Assembly (NCBI RefSeq): GCF_019355935.1
Contig: NZ_CP079925.1
Coordinates: 2,108,001-2,172,000, forward strand
DNA length: 64,000 nucleotides
DNA from: Comamonas sp. Y33R10-2
GTDB lineage: Bacteria > Pseudomonadota > Gammaproteobacteria > Burkholderiales > Burkholderiaceae_C
Reading direction: 5' to 3'
Within the stretch, counting starts at the first letter, position 1. The number at the start of each line of letters is the position of its first letter. Made by a program: the position numbers and the translations under genes. The notes beneath the pieces are model-generated. The model made no database searches, was not told where the DNA came from, and saw only the letters and a list, made by a program, of their open reading frames with translations. Of this stretch, positions 17,296-26,653 are shown piece by piece.

Positions 17296-19113
17296 ATGAG
17301 CTCTGCTGACGCCTCCAAATCCAACAATGCCGCCCCTGAGGCGGTCAAGCCCACCAACTTCCTGCGCCAGATCATTGAATCCGATCTGGACAAGGGCACC
17401 TATGCCACCCGCCATTGGGGCGGTACGCCCGGTGATGCCCAGCACCACCAAAGCGGTCAGGTCGATCAGGCCAAGATCCGCACGCGCTTTCCGCCAGAGC
17501 CCAATGGCTACCTGCACATTGGTCACGCCAAGTCCATCTGCCTGAACTTTGGTCTGGCGCGCGACTTTGATGGTGTCTGCCACCTGCGCTTTGACGATAC
17601 CAACCCTGAAAAAGAAGAGCAGGAATACGTTGACAGCATCATTGATTCTGTCAAATGGCTGGGCTTTGACTGGAAAGATGCCAACGGCAGCGACAACCTG
17701 TACTTTGCCAGCAACTATTTCGACTTCATGCACCGCTGCGCGGTCCACCTGATCGAGCAAGGCGTGGCTTACGTGGACGAGCAGTCCGCCGACGATATGA
17801 AGGCCAACCGCGGCGATTTCACCCGCGCCGGCGTGAACAGCCCCTTCCGCGACCGTAGCGTGGCAGAAAACCTGCAGCGCTTTGCCGACATGAAAGATGG
17901 CAAGCTGGCTGATGGCTCCGCCGTGCTGCGCGCCAAGATTGACATGGCTGCGCCCAATATCAACCTGCGTGACCCCGCCATTTACCGCGTGCGCCATGCA
18001 GAGCACCACAACACTGGCAACCAATGGTGCATCTACCCCATGTACACCTTTGCGCACCCCATTGAGGATGCGCTGGAGCACATCACCCACTCCATCTGCA
18101 CGCTGGAGTTTGAGGATCAGCGCCCGTTCTACAACTGGTTGCTCGACCACCTGCGCGAAGGCGGCTTGATTGACTCGCCACAGCCTCGCCAGTACGAGTT
18201 CTCTCGCCTGAACCTGACTTACGTCATCACCAGCAAGCGCAAGCTCAAGCATCTGGTGGACAACAACCTTGTCACCGGCTGGGACGATCCCCGTATGCCC
18301 ACCGTGGTCGGCCTGCGCCGCCGCGGCTACACGCCCGCCTCCATCCGCAACTTCTGCGACCGCATTGGCGTGACCAAGGATTACGCCTGGATCGACTACG
18401 GCACGCTGGACGGCTGCTTGCGCGAAGATCTGGAAAACCAAGCTCACCGCGCCATGGTGGTGCTGGACCCGGTCAAGCTCGAACTCACTAACTGGGCTGA
18501 AGTGTTTGGCAGCGCCGATTATCTGGAGCCTTGCAACCTGCCTGCCCTGCCCCACCCTGTGGACGGCGAGCCTGTGGCCGAACGCCACTTCAGCATTGGC
18601 CGTGAGGTATGGATTGAGCGCGAAGACTTTGTCGAAGAGCCACCCAAAGGCTACAAGCGCCTGTTCCCCGGCAACAAGGTACGCCTGAAGGGCGGCTATG
18701 TGATCGAGTGCACCGGCTGCGAAAAAGATGCCGACGGCCACATCACCAAGGTGCTGGCCACCGTGGTGCCCGACACCAAGAGCGGTACACCCGGTGCCGA
18801 CACCGTCAAGGTCAAGGCCGCCATCACCTGGGTAGGCGTGAGCGACGGCCTGCAAGCTGAAGTGCGCCTGTACGACCGCCTGTTCACCGACGCCCAGCCT
18901 GATGCAGGCGGCAAGGACTTCCTCACGCTGCTGAACCCCGGCAGCCTGAAGGTGGTCACGGCCTATGTGGAGCCATCGCTGAAGGCTGCGAAGCCGGACG
19001 ACAAGTTCCAGTTCGAGCGCTTTGGTTACTTTGTGGCGGACCGCAAGGACCACAGCACCGACAAGCCCGTGTTCAACAAGATCACAGGGCTCAAGGACAG
19101 CTGGGGTAAATAA
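17296..19113 (+). CDS. glnS: glutaminyl-tRNA synthetase
   Basis: The 605-residue class I synthetase starts with TNFLRQIIESDLDKGTY and has the HIGH motif in GYLHIGHAKSICLNFGLA and the KMSKS-equivalent YVITSKRKLKHLV. The C-terminal half holds the anticodon-binding beta-barrels. It charges tRNA-Gln directly. The length is slightly above the E. coli enzyme (554). The gene is monocistronic with its own terminator. Confidence 0.97.
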   Translation: MSSADASKSNNAAPEAVKPTNFLRQIIESDLDKGTYATRHWGGTPGDAQHHQSGQVDQAKIRTRFPPEPNGYLHIGHAKSICLNFGLARDFDGVCHLRFDDTNPEKEEQEYVDSIIDSVKWLGFDWKDANGSDNLYFASNYFDFMHRCAVHLIEQGVAYVDEQSADDMKANRGDFTRAGVNSPFRDRSVAENLQRFADMKDGKLADGSAVLRAKIDMAAPNINLRDPAIYRVRHAEHHNTGNQWCIYPMYTFAHPIEDALEHITHSICTLEFEDQRPFYNWLLDHLREGGLIDSPQPRQYEFSRLNLTYVITSKRKLKHLVDNNLVTGWDDPRMPTVVGLRRRGYTPASIRNFCDRIGVTKDYAWIDYGTLDGCLREDLENQAHRAMVVLDPVKLELTNWAEVFGSADYLEPCNLPALPHPVDGEPVAERHFSIGREVWIEREDFVEEPPKGYKRLFPGNKVRLKGGYVIECTGCEKDADGHITKVLATVVPDTKSGTPGADTVKVKAAITWVGVSDGLQAEVRLYDRLFTDAQPDAGGKDFLTLLNPGSLKVVTAYVEPSLKAAKPDDKFQFERFGYFVADRKDHSTDKPVFNKITGLKDSWGK

Positions 19114-19140
19114 AATTTATCCCATCTAAGCGTTGATTAA

Positions 19141-19170
19141 GGCTGTCAAAGATTTTTGACAGCCTTTTTT
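19141..19170 (+). terminator. rho-independent terminator of glnS
   Basis: A 10-bp perfect stem GGCTGTCAAA/TTTGACAGCC with a 4-nt loop is followed by six T residues. Confidence 0.92.
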
Positions 19171-19324
19171 ATTGCCCTTACGTTGAATACACTCATTGAA
19201 AAACAATCAAACCAAACTTTGTGAAACTCGTGCGTTCGCTCTTTTCTTCTTAGAATCGAGCAGTCAGACTATCGAATTAATTTATTGATAGTTTTTTATT
19301 TCGAAAAAGTATCCAAGGAAAACA

Positions 19325-20746
19325 ATGAACAAGAAAGCAGGCATAGCTATTGCAGCAGCAGTGGCCGTGGTCACAGCAGGCGCTCTGGGCACTAGCTATT
19401 ACATGGGCGGCAAGCTGCAGCAAAGCTTTACCGAAGGCATTGCCAAGGGCAACGATTACGGCATCAAAATTCAGATCACCAGCTATGAACGCGGAGCTTT
19501 CTCCTCCACCGCCAAGACGGTCTGGACGCTGGATGACAGTGACGAACCCACCCAGTTCACGGCCGAGCACAAAATCAACCACGGCCCCTTGCCTTTAGGC
19601 CATGCAGCCGAAATTCATACCCGCTTTAACCTGCCCGATGATGCTGAGCCCGCGATCAAGACCGCGCTCAATGGCCGCTCGCCACTGGAGATTGCCACCA
19701 AGGTTGGCTGGGGCCGCAGCAGCTCTAACGTGATGACTTCACCCGCTGTAGTCACCCGAGTCAACGAGAGCGACATGAACTGGGGCGGCATGAAGATCGC
19801 ATGGGACATGCCTGCCGATCTGAAGGGCGCCAAGGGCACGGGTAGTTTTGAAGGGCTGGAGTTCAAAGATGCTGAAGGTAGCGTTGCCATGGGCAAGGCC
19901 GACATACGCTTTGACAACAAGCAACCCGAAGGCCAGAAGTTCTGGACCGGCCCGTTTGTTTTGAACATTGCCAAATTTACCGCCAGCAAGACCGAAGATG
20001 GCAAAACCTCAGCCAGCCAGGTTGAAGGCATCAGCATGGATTCGGACACCCGACTTTTGGGTGACGTGGTGGAAATGACGCTCAAGACAGGTGTTAAAAG
20101 TGCCAAGCTCGAAGACAAGCAAGCCGACGACATCTTGCTGGATTTAGCCATCAACAATGTAGATACCGGCTGGATTAACCACGTAATGGATTTGAGCAAG
20201 CGCATGAAATCGCAGCGCTCCGAGGCAGCGCAAGGCGAGCAAGCGGGTAGCGACGAGGACGAAATGTCCAACGGCGACTTGCGCGATGCCATGCTCAAAA
20301 ACCTGATACAGGCGCTGGCACGCAAGCCATCCGTTGAAATCAAGCGCTTATCTATGCGCACTCCTGAAGGGGTGAGCGAGTTTTCGGCAGCCGTTCAGTA
20401 TGTCGGTGACGGAAAAAAAATGGGCAATCTGCTCAAGGACCTGAAGGTGAGCGTCAAGGCCGATATGCCAAAGCCCCTGATGGAAAGCCTGATGCAATCG
20501 CGCAAGCGCGCCAGCCTGATCGCTCATCTGGATGATGAAAACGATTACAAGTCAGAAGAAATTGACTCCGCTGCCAAATTCCAAACTCAGGGCAGCCTAG
20601 AGTTGCTGACGAAAGAAGGCATCTTTGAAGACAAGGACGGCAAGATTCGCACCGACATTGTTTTTGCCAACGGTGAAATTCAGGCCAACGGCAAACCGCT
20701 GAGCCCAGAAGGCACCGCCATGCTGATGACCGAGGCCATAGAGTAA
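19325..20746 (+). CDS. YdgA-like DUF945 family protein
   Basis: The 473-residue protein has an N-terminal signal or anchor (IAIAAAVAVVTAGALGTSYYM) and the DUF945 features GGKLQQSFTEGIA, SYERGAFSSTAKTVWTL and NHGPLPLG. The rest is predicted beta-rich and exported to the periplasm. E. coli YdgA is dimeric and inner-membrane associated, but the family has no firm function. AAGGAAAACA precedes the ATG. A 20-codon hydrophobic reading frame follows. Confidence 0.85.
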   Translation: MNKKAGIAIAAAVAVVTAGALGTSYYMGGKLQQSFTEGIAKGNDYGIKIQITSYERGAFSSTAKTVWTLDDSDEPTQFTAEHKINHGPLPLGHAAEIHTRFNLPDDAEPAIKTALNGRSPLEIATKVGWGRSSSNVMTSPAVVTRVNESDMNWGGMKIAWDMPADLKGAKGTGSFEGLEFKDAEGSVAMGKADIRFDNKQPEGQKFWTGPFVLNIAKFTASKTEDGKTSASQVEGISMDSDTRLLGDVVEMTLKTGVKSAKLEDKQADDILLDLAINNVDTGWINHVMDLSKRMKSQRSEAAQGEQAGSDEDEMSNGDLRDAMLKNLIQALARKPSVEIKRLSMRTPEGVSEFSAAVQYVGDGKKMGNLLKDLKVSVKADMPKPLMESLMQSRKRASLIAHLDDENDYKSEEIDSAAKFQTQGSLELLTKEGIFEDKDGKIRTDIVFANGEIQANGKPLSPEGTAMLMTEAIE

Positions 20747-20781
20747 ATGGCAAAACTCAAGACATCAACCAAGGCATAAGC

Positions 20782-20844
20782 ATGATTACTTTGCTCGCCG
20801 TTGTGGCGGTGGTTGCGATCATCGTCTTTCTCATCATGCGCTAA
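20782..20844 (+). CDS. possible 20-residue single-helix membrane peptide
   Basis: ATG at 20782 and TAA at 20842-20844 enclose MITLLAVVAVVAIIVFLIMR, a nearly pure hydrophobic helix ending in Arg. It starts 35 bp after the DUF945 gene and ends 21 bp before a strong terminator, so it lies within the same transcript. The upstream AAGG is a weak ribosome site. Expression is unproven. Confidence 0.4.
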   Translation: MITLLAVVAVVAIIVFLIMR

Positions 20845-20865
20845 ACAGCTGAGTCATTTCGCCCC

Positions 20866-20900
20866 GCTACGCCCGCCCTTCAAGCGGGCGTAGCTTTTGC
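20866..20900 (+). terminator. rho-independent terminator after the DUF945 gene
   Basis: An 11-bp perfect stem GCTACGCCCGC/GCGGGCGTAGC with a 7-nt loop is followed by TTTTGCTT. Confidence 0.85.
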
Positions 20901-21050
20901 TTCCATCACCATGGATTCAAGAGCAACTTCTCTGCTCAGTCTTTAGAGTTGCTCTTTACACGACTCACGCTTGCGCATTGACCTAGCGCTATCGTTTCTA
21001 TATCAGATAGTCTTTGGTATATATGGGCCTGAGCCCTTTTAAGATCAAAA

Positions 21051-21917
21051 ATGAACATCAGTACCGCTCTTGAACGTCGCCGCCTTCTGCAATGGATGAG
21101 CTTGACGGCAGGCATGGCCAGCGCCCCTGCCTGGGCAGTCAATGCCGCACAAGGCGTCAGTTCCATCAGACCCCAGGACAGCCGCGTGCCCGGTGGGATT
21201 GCCCGCCTCTCGCTCGGCCCTGCAGCGACTCGCCCCCAATTGAGCTATAACGATGCGCCTGCATTGGTACTTGGAGACATGATTGAATGGACGGCGCTGA
21301 TCGGCATCCCCTTATCGACGACTCCGGGCGAGTACACCCTGCCTGTCGAAATGGATGGTCAGCTGCGCAACAAGCAACTGACGGTGCAAAACAAAAAGTA
21401 TGTGGAGCAACGCCTCACGGTCTCTCCTAAGACCGTAGACCTATCCCCCGAAGACAACGCCCGCTATGAACGTGAGGCGGCTCACCTTAAGACCGTGATG
21501 GCTAGCCTGAGTCAACCGTTCCCTATCGCAACCAACCTGCAAATGCAGGTGCCTGTGCCCGGCCGACGCTCCAGCAGCTTTGGACTGCGCCGCATCTTCA
21601 ACGGCCAGCCGCGCAATCCGCACAGCGGCATGGACATTGCCGCAGCAACAGGTACACCCATCAGGGCGCCGTTGCCCGGGAAAGTCATTGATGTAGGCGA
21701 CTATTTTTTCAACGGCGGAACCGTCTGGCTAGACCATGGCGGCGGCCTGCTCAGCATGTACTGCCACCTCAGCCAAATGGGCTGCAAAGTAGGAGACATG
21801 CTGAAAACAGGCGACGTCTTTTGCAAGGTCGGCGCCACAGGTCGCGTCACAGGCCCCCACTTGCATTGGGGCGTGATGCTTAATCGCGCCATGGTCGATC
21901 CGGCTTTGTTTCTTTAA
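21051..21917 (+). CDS. secreted M23-family peptidase
   Basis: The 288-residue protein has an export signal with RRR and a hydrophobic core (LLQWMSLTAGMASAPAWA), possibly Tat. A middle domain with FPLSTTPGEYTL-like spacing precedes the M23 domain. The zinc ligands HSGMDIA and HLHWGVML are intact, so unlike the NlpD copy it should cut peptidoglycan peptide bridges. The ATG lacks a strong ribosome site. Confidence 0.88.
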   Translation: MNISTALERRRLLQWMSLTAGMASAPAWAVNAAQGVSSIRPQDSRVPGGIARLSLGPAATRPQLSYNDAPALVLGDMIEWTALIGIPLSTTPGEYTLPVEMDGQLRNKQLTVQNKKYVEQRLTVSPKTVDLSPEDNARYEREAAHLKTVMASLSQPFPIATNLQMQVPVPGRRSSSFGLRRIFNGQPRNPHSGMDIAAATGTPIRAPLPGKVIDVGDYFFNGGTVWLDHGGGLLSMYCHLSQMGCKVGDMLKTGDVFCKVGATGRVTGPHLHWGVMLNRAMVDPALFL

Positions 21918-21934
21918 ATCAAAGTCACCCCAAC

Positions 21935-21963
21935 AAAAAAGCGGCTCAACAGCCGCTTTTTGC
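21935..21963. terminator. bidirectional terminator between the M23 and DUF2242 genes
   Basis: AAAAAA-GCGGCT-CAAC-AGCCGC-TTTTT stands between convergent genes and can serve both strands. Confidence 0.85.
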
Positions 21964-22036
21964 TATCTAAATGAGAACACACCCCACAAGCTCATCAATG
22001 GCTACAGAGTGATTTCACTTTAAGACAGGCGTTTCT

Positions 22037-22582
22037 TCAAGGCGTTTCTTTATCTTGCTTGAGATAGCTTTCTAACAGCTCAAAAAAGCTGTCATAGAAG
22101 CTACGTTTGGCAATGGTCTCGCTACCAATCTTGACCAACGAGTCAGAGGTCGAAGAAAACGGCAAAGACAGCGAGCCCAAAGCGCTGACGCCCACGCTCG
22201 CAGAGGTCGCACTTTTTTTCAGCGTATAGCGATCTTGCAGCGCCGTTGCAAAACCTAAGCTCACCTGCCCATCACTGGTCTGCGGCACACAGACCACACG
22301 GAAGTTGATTTCTAGATTCGTATCCACATTGGGCTGAAAGTTTTTGCGCCCTTCGACCAGCTCCTGCGTCCTCGCTGTCGCGATATAGCCCTGACTGAGC
22401 AAAGCCCGGCGCGCCGCCTCGCAAGTCTGCGCAGGGGTTGCATCAAAGCCTCGAGAAAAAGTAGAACTAGAGTCAAAAGTCTCATCCAGCGGTTCATGCG
22501 CGGTTTTGGTAATAGCGCAGCCACTCAGCAGCCCCACCAACAGGCTAGCAAGACCCAGATTCAAAAAATTCTTTACAGACAA
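22037..22582 (-). CDS. DUF2242 family lipoprotein
   Basis: A protein of about 181 residues with a lipobox (ASLLVGLLSGC). FDATPAQTCEAARRALLSQGY is the DUF2242 signature. I chose a TTG start because GGTGGAG lies 5 bp before it and the signal peptide then has normal length; starting at the ATG at 22639 adds 19 residues before it. The function is unknown; it is likely an outer-membrane or periplasmic lipoprotein. Confidence 0.78.
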   Translation of the reverse strand: MSVKNFLNLGLASLLVGLLSGCAITKTAHEPLDETFDSSSTFSRGFDATPAQTCEAARRALLSQGYIATARTQELVEGRKNFQPNVDTNLEINFRVVCVPQTSDGQVSLGFATALQDRYTLKKSATSASVGVSALGSLSLPFSSTSDSLVKIGSETIAKRSFYDSFFELLESYLKQDKETP

Positions 22583-22914
22583 AGCAACTCCACCAAAGCG
22601 CACAAAATTTTCTCGAGACAGAGGTTGCACTGTACGCACCTCATTTTCAAGAGTAGCAGTTTGGCGACTCCTTGCTGAGCAAGCCAGTGCAAGCCCTACG
22701 AATTATTGCTATCTTTACAGGGCCTTCACGCGCATCAACTGCAGACTCGCCTTGAGCTCCCCTTTCGCACGCACCGTTTATTTGCTGACAATACGCGAGC
22801 AGCATCGAATGAAGGGCATCGCATCACAGGGGAACTGATAAGGTCAGCATGACTCAGATGCCTTAAACACAGCGAGCAGCCATCTCGCCCCTATTTCACC
22901 TTCAAGGAACTCTC

Positions 22915-23739
22915 ATGAAATTTCGCTGGAACTGGTGCCTTCCCCTTGTTGCCTCGATGACGCTAGCCGCTTGCGGCACAACAAGCGGTGGCGGCACCAG
23001 CAAGACTGGCCCCAATGGCCCTGCAGGCGATGCCGCATCTCTGACGGCCTATCACTGGAAGCTACAACAAGCCTTCACGCCCGCAGGCACTGCAGATCAA
23101 ACGTGGTTTCTGAGCGCCAATCAAACACCGATCGAGCTGGACTTTATTGAGCAACGCGTTGTGGTCAAGAATTTGTGCAACGTCATGTCTGCACCCTACA
23201 GCGTTGAAGGCCAGCGCCTGAACGTACAACGCGCAATGAGCACACTGCGCGCGTGCAATGACAACCAGCTCATGATGCTGGAACAAAAAGTCGCCCGGAT
23301 CCTACCCACGACCAAACAGTGGAATGTGCAATTTGGTGAAACCGCGCAAGAGCAACCCCGACTCACCGTTCAGTTCATCGACGGAACACGCTTTCAGTTC
23401 AGCGGCAAGCCAACTGCGCAAACCCAGTACGGCAGCGCTCCTGAACGCATTTTTCTGGAAGTAGCCCCGCAGCGCAAAGCCTGCAGCCACGGCGTCATCA
23501 AAGACTACCAGTGCCTGCAAGTTCGCGAGATTCGGTACGCTGAAAACGGCGTCAAAACCCATACCGGCCAGTGGGAAAATTTCTACAGCGAAATTGATGG
23601 CTACAAGCACGAAGCCGGTGTAAGCAATGTGCTGCGCATTAACCGTTTCAAGCGCCAGAACATGCCTGCAGATGCATCGAGCTATGCCTATGTGCTGGAC
23701 ATGGTGGTTTCTTCAGCGATTGTAGAAAAGCGAAAATAG
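22915..23739 (+). CDS. META/DUF4377 domain lipoprotein
   Basis: The 274-residue protein has a lipoprotein signal (SMTLAACGTTSGGG). A META (HslJ-like) domain at about residues 45-165 (YHWKLQQAF, CNVMSAPYSVEGQRLNVQ, LRACN) is followed by a DUF4377 domain (CSHGVIKDYQCLQVRE, GQWENFYSEIDGY, NVLRINRF). Such proteins are linked to envelope stress or heat-shock-type responses, but no reaction is known. AAGGAAC precedes the ATG. Confidence 0.85.
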   Translation: MKFRWNWCLPLVASMTLAACGTTSGGGTSKTGPNGPAGDAASLTAYHWKLQQAFTPAGTADQTWFLSANQTPIELDFIEQRVVVKNLCNVMSAPYSVEGQRLNVQRAMSTLRACNDNQLMMLEQKVARILPTTKQWNVQFGETAQEQPRLTVQFIDGTRFQFSGKPTAQTQYGSAPERIFLEVAPQRKACSHGVIKDYQCLQVREIRYAENGVKTHTGQWENFYSEIDGYKHEAGVSNVLRINRFKRQNMPADASSYAYVLDMVVSSAIVEKRK

Positions 23740-23755
23740 GCTTTCCGACAGACCT

Positions 23756-23780
23756 CGCCCCTTAGAAAAGGGGCGTTCTT
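23756..23780 (+). terminator. probable terminator of the META/DUF4377 gene
   Basis: The stem CGCCCC/GGGGCG with an 8-nt loop is followed by a short TTCTT run, so it is weaker than the others in this window. Confidence 0.6.
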
Positions 23781-23931
23781 AGCGGTGAACAAAATCTCGG
23801 TACAGAGCTACAAGATTTGTTTTTGAACCCGCCGACAGGCACAAATGCCTGAGCAATGCAAAGCGACCACCCTATTCACGTAGCCTTAGCAAGCCACCGT
23901 GAAAAGCGCAATGCAGGACAATAGAGGCATC

Positions 23932-25299
23932 ATGACCCTCAAAGCCCCCGAACTGCTGCTGCCTGCCGGCTCGCTCGACAAGATGCGTGCTGCCTATGAC
24001 TTTGGTGCCGACGCCGTGTACGCCGGCCAACCGCGCTACAGCTTGCGTGCGCGCAATAATGAATTCCGCCTGGAGCAGATCGGCCAGGGCATTGCCGAAG
24101 CACATGCACGCGGCAAAAAGTTCTTTCTGACCAGTAATTTGATTGCGCACAATGACAAGGTGCGCACTTACATCCGCGACATTGAGCCCATCATTGCGAT
24201 GAAGCCCGACGCCATGATCATGGCCGACCCCGGCCTGATCATGATGGTCAAAGAAAAGTGGCCCGAGCAGGAAATTCACCTTTCCGTGCAGGCCAACACG
24301 ACCAACTACGCCACCGTGAAATTCTGGCAAAAGATGGGCGTCTCGCGCATCATTTTGTCGCGTGAACTGAGCTTGGACGAAATCGAAAAGATCCGCCAAG
24401 AATGCCCTGACATGGAGATTGAAGTCTTTGTGCACGGCGCGCTGTGCATTGCTTACTCCGGCCGCTGCCTCTTGTCCGGCTACTTCAACCGCCGCGACCC
24501 CAACCAAGGCACATGCACCAATGCCTGCCGCTGGGATTACAAGACGCATGATGCGGCTGTAGATGCCAACACCGGCGAAGCGCTGGGCCAGACCATGGAA
24601 AACGGCTTCAATTTTGAAGACGCCAAAAACGATCTGGACAACCAGTTCACCAGCACCTGCGGTGACCAGCAACGCCACCCTAAGGCCGACGCCATCTACC
24701 TGCTGGAAGAAAAAGGCCGTCCCGGCGAGATGATGCCCATCATGGAAGATGAGCACGGCACCTACATCATGAACTCCAAAGACCTGCGCGCCGTGGAGCA
24801 TGTGGAGCGCCTAACCAAGATTGGCGTGGATTCGCTCAAGATCGAAGGCCGTACCAAGAGCCTGTACTACGTGGCCCGCACCGCACAAACCTACCGCCGC
24901 GCCATTGATGACGCCGTGGCCGGTCGTCCCTTCAACCCCGAGTTGATTACCGAGCTGGAAGGCCTGGCCAACCGTGGTTATACCGGTGGTCTGATGGAGC
25001 GCCGCCCCGCCAACGATTATCAAAATTACGAAACTGGCCACAGCGTGCTGCAGCGCAGCCACTTTGTGGGCGAGGTGCGTAGCTATGCCGATGGCATGGC
25101 CGAGATCGAGACCAAGAACCGTTTCTCGGTGGGCGATACGCTGGAAATCATTCACCCTACCGGTAACCGCCAAGTCAAGCTGGAAAAAATGTTTGACCTA
25201 GAAGGCAAGCCCGTGGAAGTCGCCCAAGGTAACCCCATCCGTGTGCGCATTCCGCTGGAAGGCCCGGCAGAAGGTGCGCTGATTTCACGCCTGCTGTAA
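23932..25299 (+). CDS. trhP: U32-family tRNA 5-hydroxyuridine modification protein TrhP (YegQ)
   Basis: The 455-residue protein shows PELLLPAGSLDKMRAAYDFG, DAVYAGQPRYSLRARNNEF, HLSVQANTTNYATVKFW and the Cys-containing block CIAYSGRCLLSGYFNRRDPN with GTCTNACRWDY. In E. coli TrhP (YegQ) makes 5-hydroxyuridine at tRNA wobble U34 with an iron-sulfur cluster and prephenate. I chose the ATG at 23932 because the family starts at this MTLKAPELL; an upstream GTG would add 11 residues. Confidence 0.93.
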   Translation: MTLKAPELLLPAGSLDKMRAAYDFGADAVYAGQPRYSLRARNNEFRLEQIGQGIAEAHARGKKFFLTSNLIAHNDKVRTYIRDIEPIIAMKPDAMIMADPGLIMMVKEKWPEQEIHLSVQANTTNYATVKFWQKMGVSRIILSRELSLDEIEKIRQECPDMEIEVFVHGALCIAYSGRCLLSGYFNRRDPNQGTCTNACRWDYKTHDAAVDANTGEALGQTMENGFNFEDAKNDLDNQFTSTCGDQQRHPKADAIYLLEEKGRPGEMMPIMEDEHGTYIMNSKDLRAVEHVERLTKIGVDSLKIEGRTKSLYYVARTAQTYRRAIDDAVAGRPFNPELITELEGLANRGYTGGLMERRPANDYQNYETGHSVLQRSHFVGEVRSYADGMAEIETKNRFSVGDTLEIIHPTGNRQVKLEKMFDLEGKPVEVAQGNPIRVRIPLEGPAEGALISRLL

Positions 25300-25320
25300 G
25301 CTCAACCGGCTTTGCTTTTC

Positions 25321-25353
25321 CAACGCCCCATACGCTGGGGCGTTGCTCTTTTT
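25321..25353 (+). terminator. rho-independent terminator of trhP
   Basis: A 10-bp stem CAACGCCCCA/TGGGGCGTTG is followed by CTCTTTTTT. Confidence 0.9.
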
Positions 25354-25502
25354 TCAGTAGCTTCCTGTCTGCGTTCTAATTCATATTTCAAGCGAATATG
25401 CCTCGAAGTCAATGAAGAACTTAGACGATCAGCTCATTTATTGATAGTGGAATTCGGCATTTTGCCGCCTGCCACAAGCCTTGCACTCACGGATAAATAC
25501 AC

Positions 25503-26363
25503 ATGGATCTGCGCATTGACGAAGGCCTCAAGGCCTATATTGACCCACTCACAGCCGACGAGCATGAATCGCTAGAGCGCAGCATCCTCGCCGAAGGCTG
25601 CCGCGATGCGCTGGTGGTTTGGGGTGATCTGCTGATCGACGGTCACAACCGATACGGCATCTGCCAAAAACACGGCCTGCCCTTCAACACCATTCAGGCC
25701 ACACAGTTCAAGAACATGGACGATGTGCATCTGTGGATGATTGACCAGCATCTGGGTCGCCGCTCGGTGTCTGACTTTCAGCGAGGTGTGCTGGCCCTGC
25801 GCAAACGCGAAATCATCGCCGAGCGCCGTGCTGCTGCAGCCGCCGCCGTAAATGCCGCCAAGTCCGCCCAGCCCCCATCCGAAGAAGCGCCATGGGAAGG
25901 CGATACAGACCCCGCTATTGCCCAAGCGCTGGCAAGCGTAGCCAAGGTGCCCGATGAGGCGCTGGACACCCGCGAAGCACTGGCCCGCGCCGCCCGCCTG
26001 TCGGCCGGTCAAGTCAAAATGATTGAGACCATTCAGGAAAAGGCCGTACCTGAATTGGTCGCCGCCGTGAAGGCCGGTGAGTTGTCGCTCAACGCCGCCG
26101 CCGTGGTGGCCACACTGCCTGAAGCTGAGCAGCAAGCCGTTGCCGCTGAAGGTGCTGACGCCCTGAAACAAGCCGCCAAGCGCGTGCGCGATGCCAAGAA
26201 AAAGCCTAAGGCCGCCAAGCCCGAGGTCGATGAATCGGCAGATGCAGCACCCGCCGCCAGCGTCGAAGAGCTGCAAGAGCGCGTAACCGAGCTGCAAGCC
26301 GAAAACGAGCGCTTGCGCATGCAGGTCAAAACTCTGCAAGAGTTACTGGCCGAACAAGGCTGA
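25503..26363 (+). CDS. ParB/sulfiredoxin N-domain protein with coiled-coil tail
   Basis: The 286-residue protein has a ParB/Srx-like N-terminal fold (GDLLIDGHNRYGICQKHGLP, near residues 40-65) followed by QHLGRRSVSDFQRGVLALRK. The middle is Ala-rich and the C-terminus a predicted coiled coil (ELQERVTELQAENERLRMQ). Such proteins appear in plasmid partition and in stand-alone DNA-binding regulators; no parA is adjacent. It is the last clear core-region gene before the accessory cluster, and a phage or plasmid origin is possible. Confidence 0.75.
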   Translation: MDLRIDEGLKAYIDPLTADEHESLERSILAEGCRDALVVWGDLLIDGHNRYGICQKHGLPFNTIQATQFKNMDDVHLWMIDQHLGRRSVSDFQRGVLALRKREIIAERRAAAAAAVNAAKSAQPPSEEAPWEGDTDPAIAQALASVAKVPDEALDTREALARAARLSAGQVKMIETIQEKAVPELVAAVKAGELSLNAAAVVATLPEAEQQAVAAEGADALKQAAKRVRDAKKKPKAAKPEVDESADAAPAASVEELQERVTELQAENERLRMQVKTLQELLAEQG

Positions 26364-26475
26364 AAACGCTTAACAGTAGAGTCAGCCTTGCTTTGATAAA
26401 CGGCCGGGCAATGACCACTGACAGCTGGGCTTAAGTCCAGCACAGCATTCAAAGTGTGCCTCGCGCATGTTTGAA

Positions 26476-26620
26476 GGCGCTGTTGGATAACTACAGCTTC
26501 AGTTGAACCACCCAAAACCCCAGACGTGGCTACACCACGGCCACCGTCTGAGGACATCCCTGTTCAGCGAATCGATTCAAGATAGCTGCCCGGATGTGAG
26601 GCTGGGATTTTTCTATTGCA
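26476..26620 (-). mobile_element. decayed IS5-like transposase 3' end (left flank of accessory cluster)
   Basis: On the minus strand 26533-26616 reads IEKSQPHIRAAILNRFAEQG and continues CPQTVAVV, the typical C-terminus of IS5-family transposases. To its left GGCGCTGTTGGATAAC (from 26476) resembles a terminal inverted repeat. The DNA around 26544-26601 closely resembles the fragment at 46170-46226 (shared CTGAGGAC, AATCG-TTCAA and CGATGTG/GGATGTG words). Only the 3' end remains. Confidence 0.6.
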
Positions 26621-26653
26621 GTGGGGGCAGTCCACCACGAAATCCGACATGAC

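Noticed and set aside
17275..19053. A 592-codon minus-strand frame opposite glnS
   Set aside because: It is the antisense shadow of glnS with the typical Val/His/Gln-rich composition of such frames in high-GC genes.
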